Part shown: positions 6,567 to 7,743 of the stretch, piece by piece | Layout: each line of letters starts with the position of its first letter | Numbering within the stretch: the first letter of the stretch is position 1 | Assembly (NCBI GenBank): GCA_937927975.1 | Contig: CALEZT010000117.1 | Coordinates: 1-7,743, forward strand | Direction of reading: 5' to 3' | Length of the DNA stretch: 7,743 nt | Source: an uncultured Phycisphaerales bacterium | Lineage (GTDB): Bacteria; Planctomycetota; Phycisphaerae; Sedimentisphaerales; Anaerobacaceae | Program-made: the position numbers and the translations under genes | Notes under the pieces: generated by a model | The model's database searches: none | What the model was told of the DNA's origin: nothing | The model's input: only the letters and a program-made list of their open reading frames with translations

Positions 6567-7185
6567 ACAGAAGGGTCCTGAGTTTCTCGATGCCGTACCG
6601 ATAGCGGCTCTGGACCGTGTTGATGGAGTGGCCCAGTTGCAGGGCGATCTCGCGGAAAGTCATCTCCGCGTGCAGGTGCAAGGTGATCACCTCCCGCTGT
6701 TCGACAGGCAGCTCGGCCAGAGCCCGAAAGACTCGAAGGGACTGTTCAGTCGCGATCAGCCTCCCGGCCGGCGAATCCGACGCAGGCTCCTGGGCCTCGC
6801 GCGCCGCGTGCGACCGCCGGACGTGCTCCTGCTTGATCCTGTTCTTGGCTCGATTGGCCACGCAGCGCATCAGATACCCTCGCAGATTCCGGTCCACCTG
6901 CACGTCCTTGGCCCCGCCGGCAAACTGGGCGAATACGTCGTGCACGCAGTCCTCCGCGGCGTGTACATCGCACAGAATGGCCATAGCCACGGTCAGCAGA
7001 TCGTGCTTGTACTGGTGGTAGACCTGACGCAAGGCGTCAGAATCCCCGTTCAACAGCCCTTGTGCCATTCCGGCGTCCGTCGGCATGCCCTTTCCACAAC
7101 AAGCCGCCTGTGATTCCCCTTCCAGACAACTGAGCGAGGGACTTTCGTCTGGGGATTCCTCCCTGCCAGACGATTTTTCCATCAT
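6565..7185 (-). CDS. ECF-family RNA polymerase sigma factor
   Basis: The 206-residue protein has the two-domain layout of extracytoplasmic-function sigma factors. Sigma region 2 lies at about 46-118, with the core-binding helix pattern HAAEDCVHDVFAQFAGG (75-91) and LRGYLMRCVANRAKNRIKQ (101-119), which recognises the -10 element. Sigma region 4 lies at 152-204, with LAELPVEQREVITLHL and the helix-turn-helix MTFREIALQLGHSINTVQSR (175-194), which recognises the -35 element. Sigma region 3 is absent, as expected. The linker (122-148) is charged. Residues 1-40 are an unusual Ser/Glu-rich extension with Cys20, Cys29 and Cys30. The start is uncertain: ATG 7185 has only a weak GGGAC about 12 bases upstream, whereas ATG 7086 (173 residues) and ATG 7068 (167 residues) would give a more usual ECF length; 7086 has GGAAAGGG almost touching it. 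The gene lies 18 bases after the upstream gene and 12 bases before its probable membrane partner. Confidence 0.92.
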   Translation of the reverse strand: MMEKSSGREESPDESPSLSCLEGESQAACCGKGMPTDAGMAQGLLNGDSDALRQVYHQYKHDLLTVAMAILCDVHAAEDCVHDVFAQFAGGAKDVQVDRNLRGYLMRCVANRAKNRIKQEHVRRSHAAREAQEPASDSPAGRLIATEQSLRVFRALAELPVEQREVITLHLHAEMTFREIALQLGHSINTVQSRYRYGIEKLRTLL

Positions 7186-7203
7186 TCGAAAGGAAGTCCC
7201 GGT

Positions 7204-7743
7204 TCAATCGATCCCATTTAACTCAGCGAGACCGACCGCATCGCGGATCATCGCTTCGTTGGGCTCGGGGGCGACGATCGCGAACGAGTCAAAGAACCTC
7301 TGGGCAGCCGCCCGCATGCTGTCCGTCAGTTCCGGCCCTTCGACCGCCAGGCCGTAGACCGCCCTGTCCGTCGCGATGATTCGAGCCAGTCCCTTGCCGC
7401 TGGAGGCGTCCCCTTCCACCTCGATCCAGGGGAACCTGCCCTCGAACAGTCCCTCTCGGGAGACGACGGGGTTCTTGAACTGGCACAGGGACTTGACCGC
7501 AGCCTTGGCGCGGGCCTTGAGGTCCTTCGCGACGTCGCTCCAGCGGGCCGCCAGGACCACGAACCTGTGATTCTCCATCCTGGCCCCAACGACGACCACA
7601 GGAGTGAAACGCCCCTCCATCTTCAACGCGACGACCGCCTCGTTGAAGCGGTCGGGCAGGGAGACGGAGAATCCGCCGAGCGGGGACAGGGCCGGGACCC
7701 ATCCTGTTTCATCGGGGTCGCCGGCTTCCGTGCGGATTGTGCG
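7204..7743 (-). CDS. C-terminal part of a protein with a planctomycete-type envelope domain (5' end outside window)
   Basis: The frame stays open to the window edge, giving 179 residues and a stop at 7204; the true start is outside, and the internal ATG at 7626 is not the start. Residues 22-38 (PLGGFSVSLPDRF and following) and 119-154 (LARIIATDRAVYGLAVEGP, then FFDSFAIV) match a domain pattern I associate with many planctomycete proteins, often at the C-terminus after zinc ribbons or other modules. It has alternating strands and helices of the PsbP/LpqN type, with a typical 'RI...R.Y.L.V.GP' segment and a closing 'F.DSF'. No membrane helix or catalytic motif is visible in the part present. 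It is followed after 18 bases by the ECF sigma gene and is probably in the same transcript, but whether the two work together is unknown. Resemblance is from memory, without a search. Confidence 0.75.
   Translation of the reverse strand, partial: RTIRTEAGDPDETGWVPALSPLGGFSVSLPDRFNEAVVALKMEGRFTPVVVVGARMENHRFVVLAARWSDVAKDLKARAKAAVKSLCQFKNPVVSREGLFEGRFPWIEVEGDASSGKGLARIIATDRAVYGLAVEGPELTDSMRAAAQRFFDSFAIVAPEPNEAMIRDAVGLAELNGID

Noticed and set aside
5788..7113. Plus-strand open frame of 441 codons across the sigma and LolA-like genes
   Set aside because: It is antisense to two recognisable genes and has shadow composition.
1..7743. CRISPR array, insertion sequence or prophage element
   Set aside because: No spaced direct repeats, transposase, integrase or terminal inverted repeats were seen in the window.

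Overview
The window is GC-rich DNA in which every gene I can support lies on the minus strand, so transcription runs from high to low coordinates. The gene style suggests a Planctomycetota genome, probably Phycisphaerae-like: an ECF sigma factor followed by a one-TM protein with a LolA/RseB-like domain, zinc-ribbon membrane proteins, a 'GGFSVSLP...FFDSF' domain, and frequent GTG/TTG starts. This is inference from protein style only; no rRNA or other marker is present.

In transcription order: (1) 7743-7204, the 3' part of a gene for an envelope-type domain, cut by the window edge; (2) 7185-6565, an ECF-type RNA polymerase sigma factor; (3) 6552-5614, a one-TM protein with a LolA/RseB-like C-terminal domain, likely the sigma factor's partner; (4) 5560-4523, a polytopic protein with two CxxC knuckles separated by a membrane hairpin; (5) 4378-3629, a four-TM protein of unknown function; (6) 3605-3009, a probable lipoprotein with a PEGA-like segment and an Asp-rich loop between two hydrophobic helices; (7) 2926-1616, a CPBP-family intramembrane protease with a TPR-like C-terminal extension and a TTG start; (8) 1424-300, a Rho transcription termination factor of reduced N-terminal type. 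About 300 bases after rho (1-299) hold no gene I can support.

Genes 1-3 are tightly packed (gaps of 18 and 12 bases, with the Shine-Dalgarno of gene 3 overlapping the sigma stop codon) and look co-transcribed. Genes 4-6 follow with gaps of 53, 144 and 23 bases and may belong to the same unit. The CPBP gene comes after an 82-base gap holding a small inverted repeat. rho has a good sigma70-like extended -10 promoter of its own at 1518-1545. A plausible reading is an envelope-sensing or envelope-maintenance module (sigma factor, membrane partner, membrane proteins, lipoprotein, membrane protease) next to an independently expressed Rho. The functional link is inference. The most unusual points are the Rho with an eroded primary RNA-binding site, the zinc ribbon split by a membrane hairpin, and the CPBP-TPR fusion.
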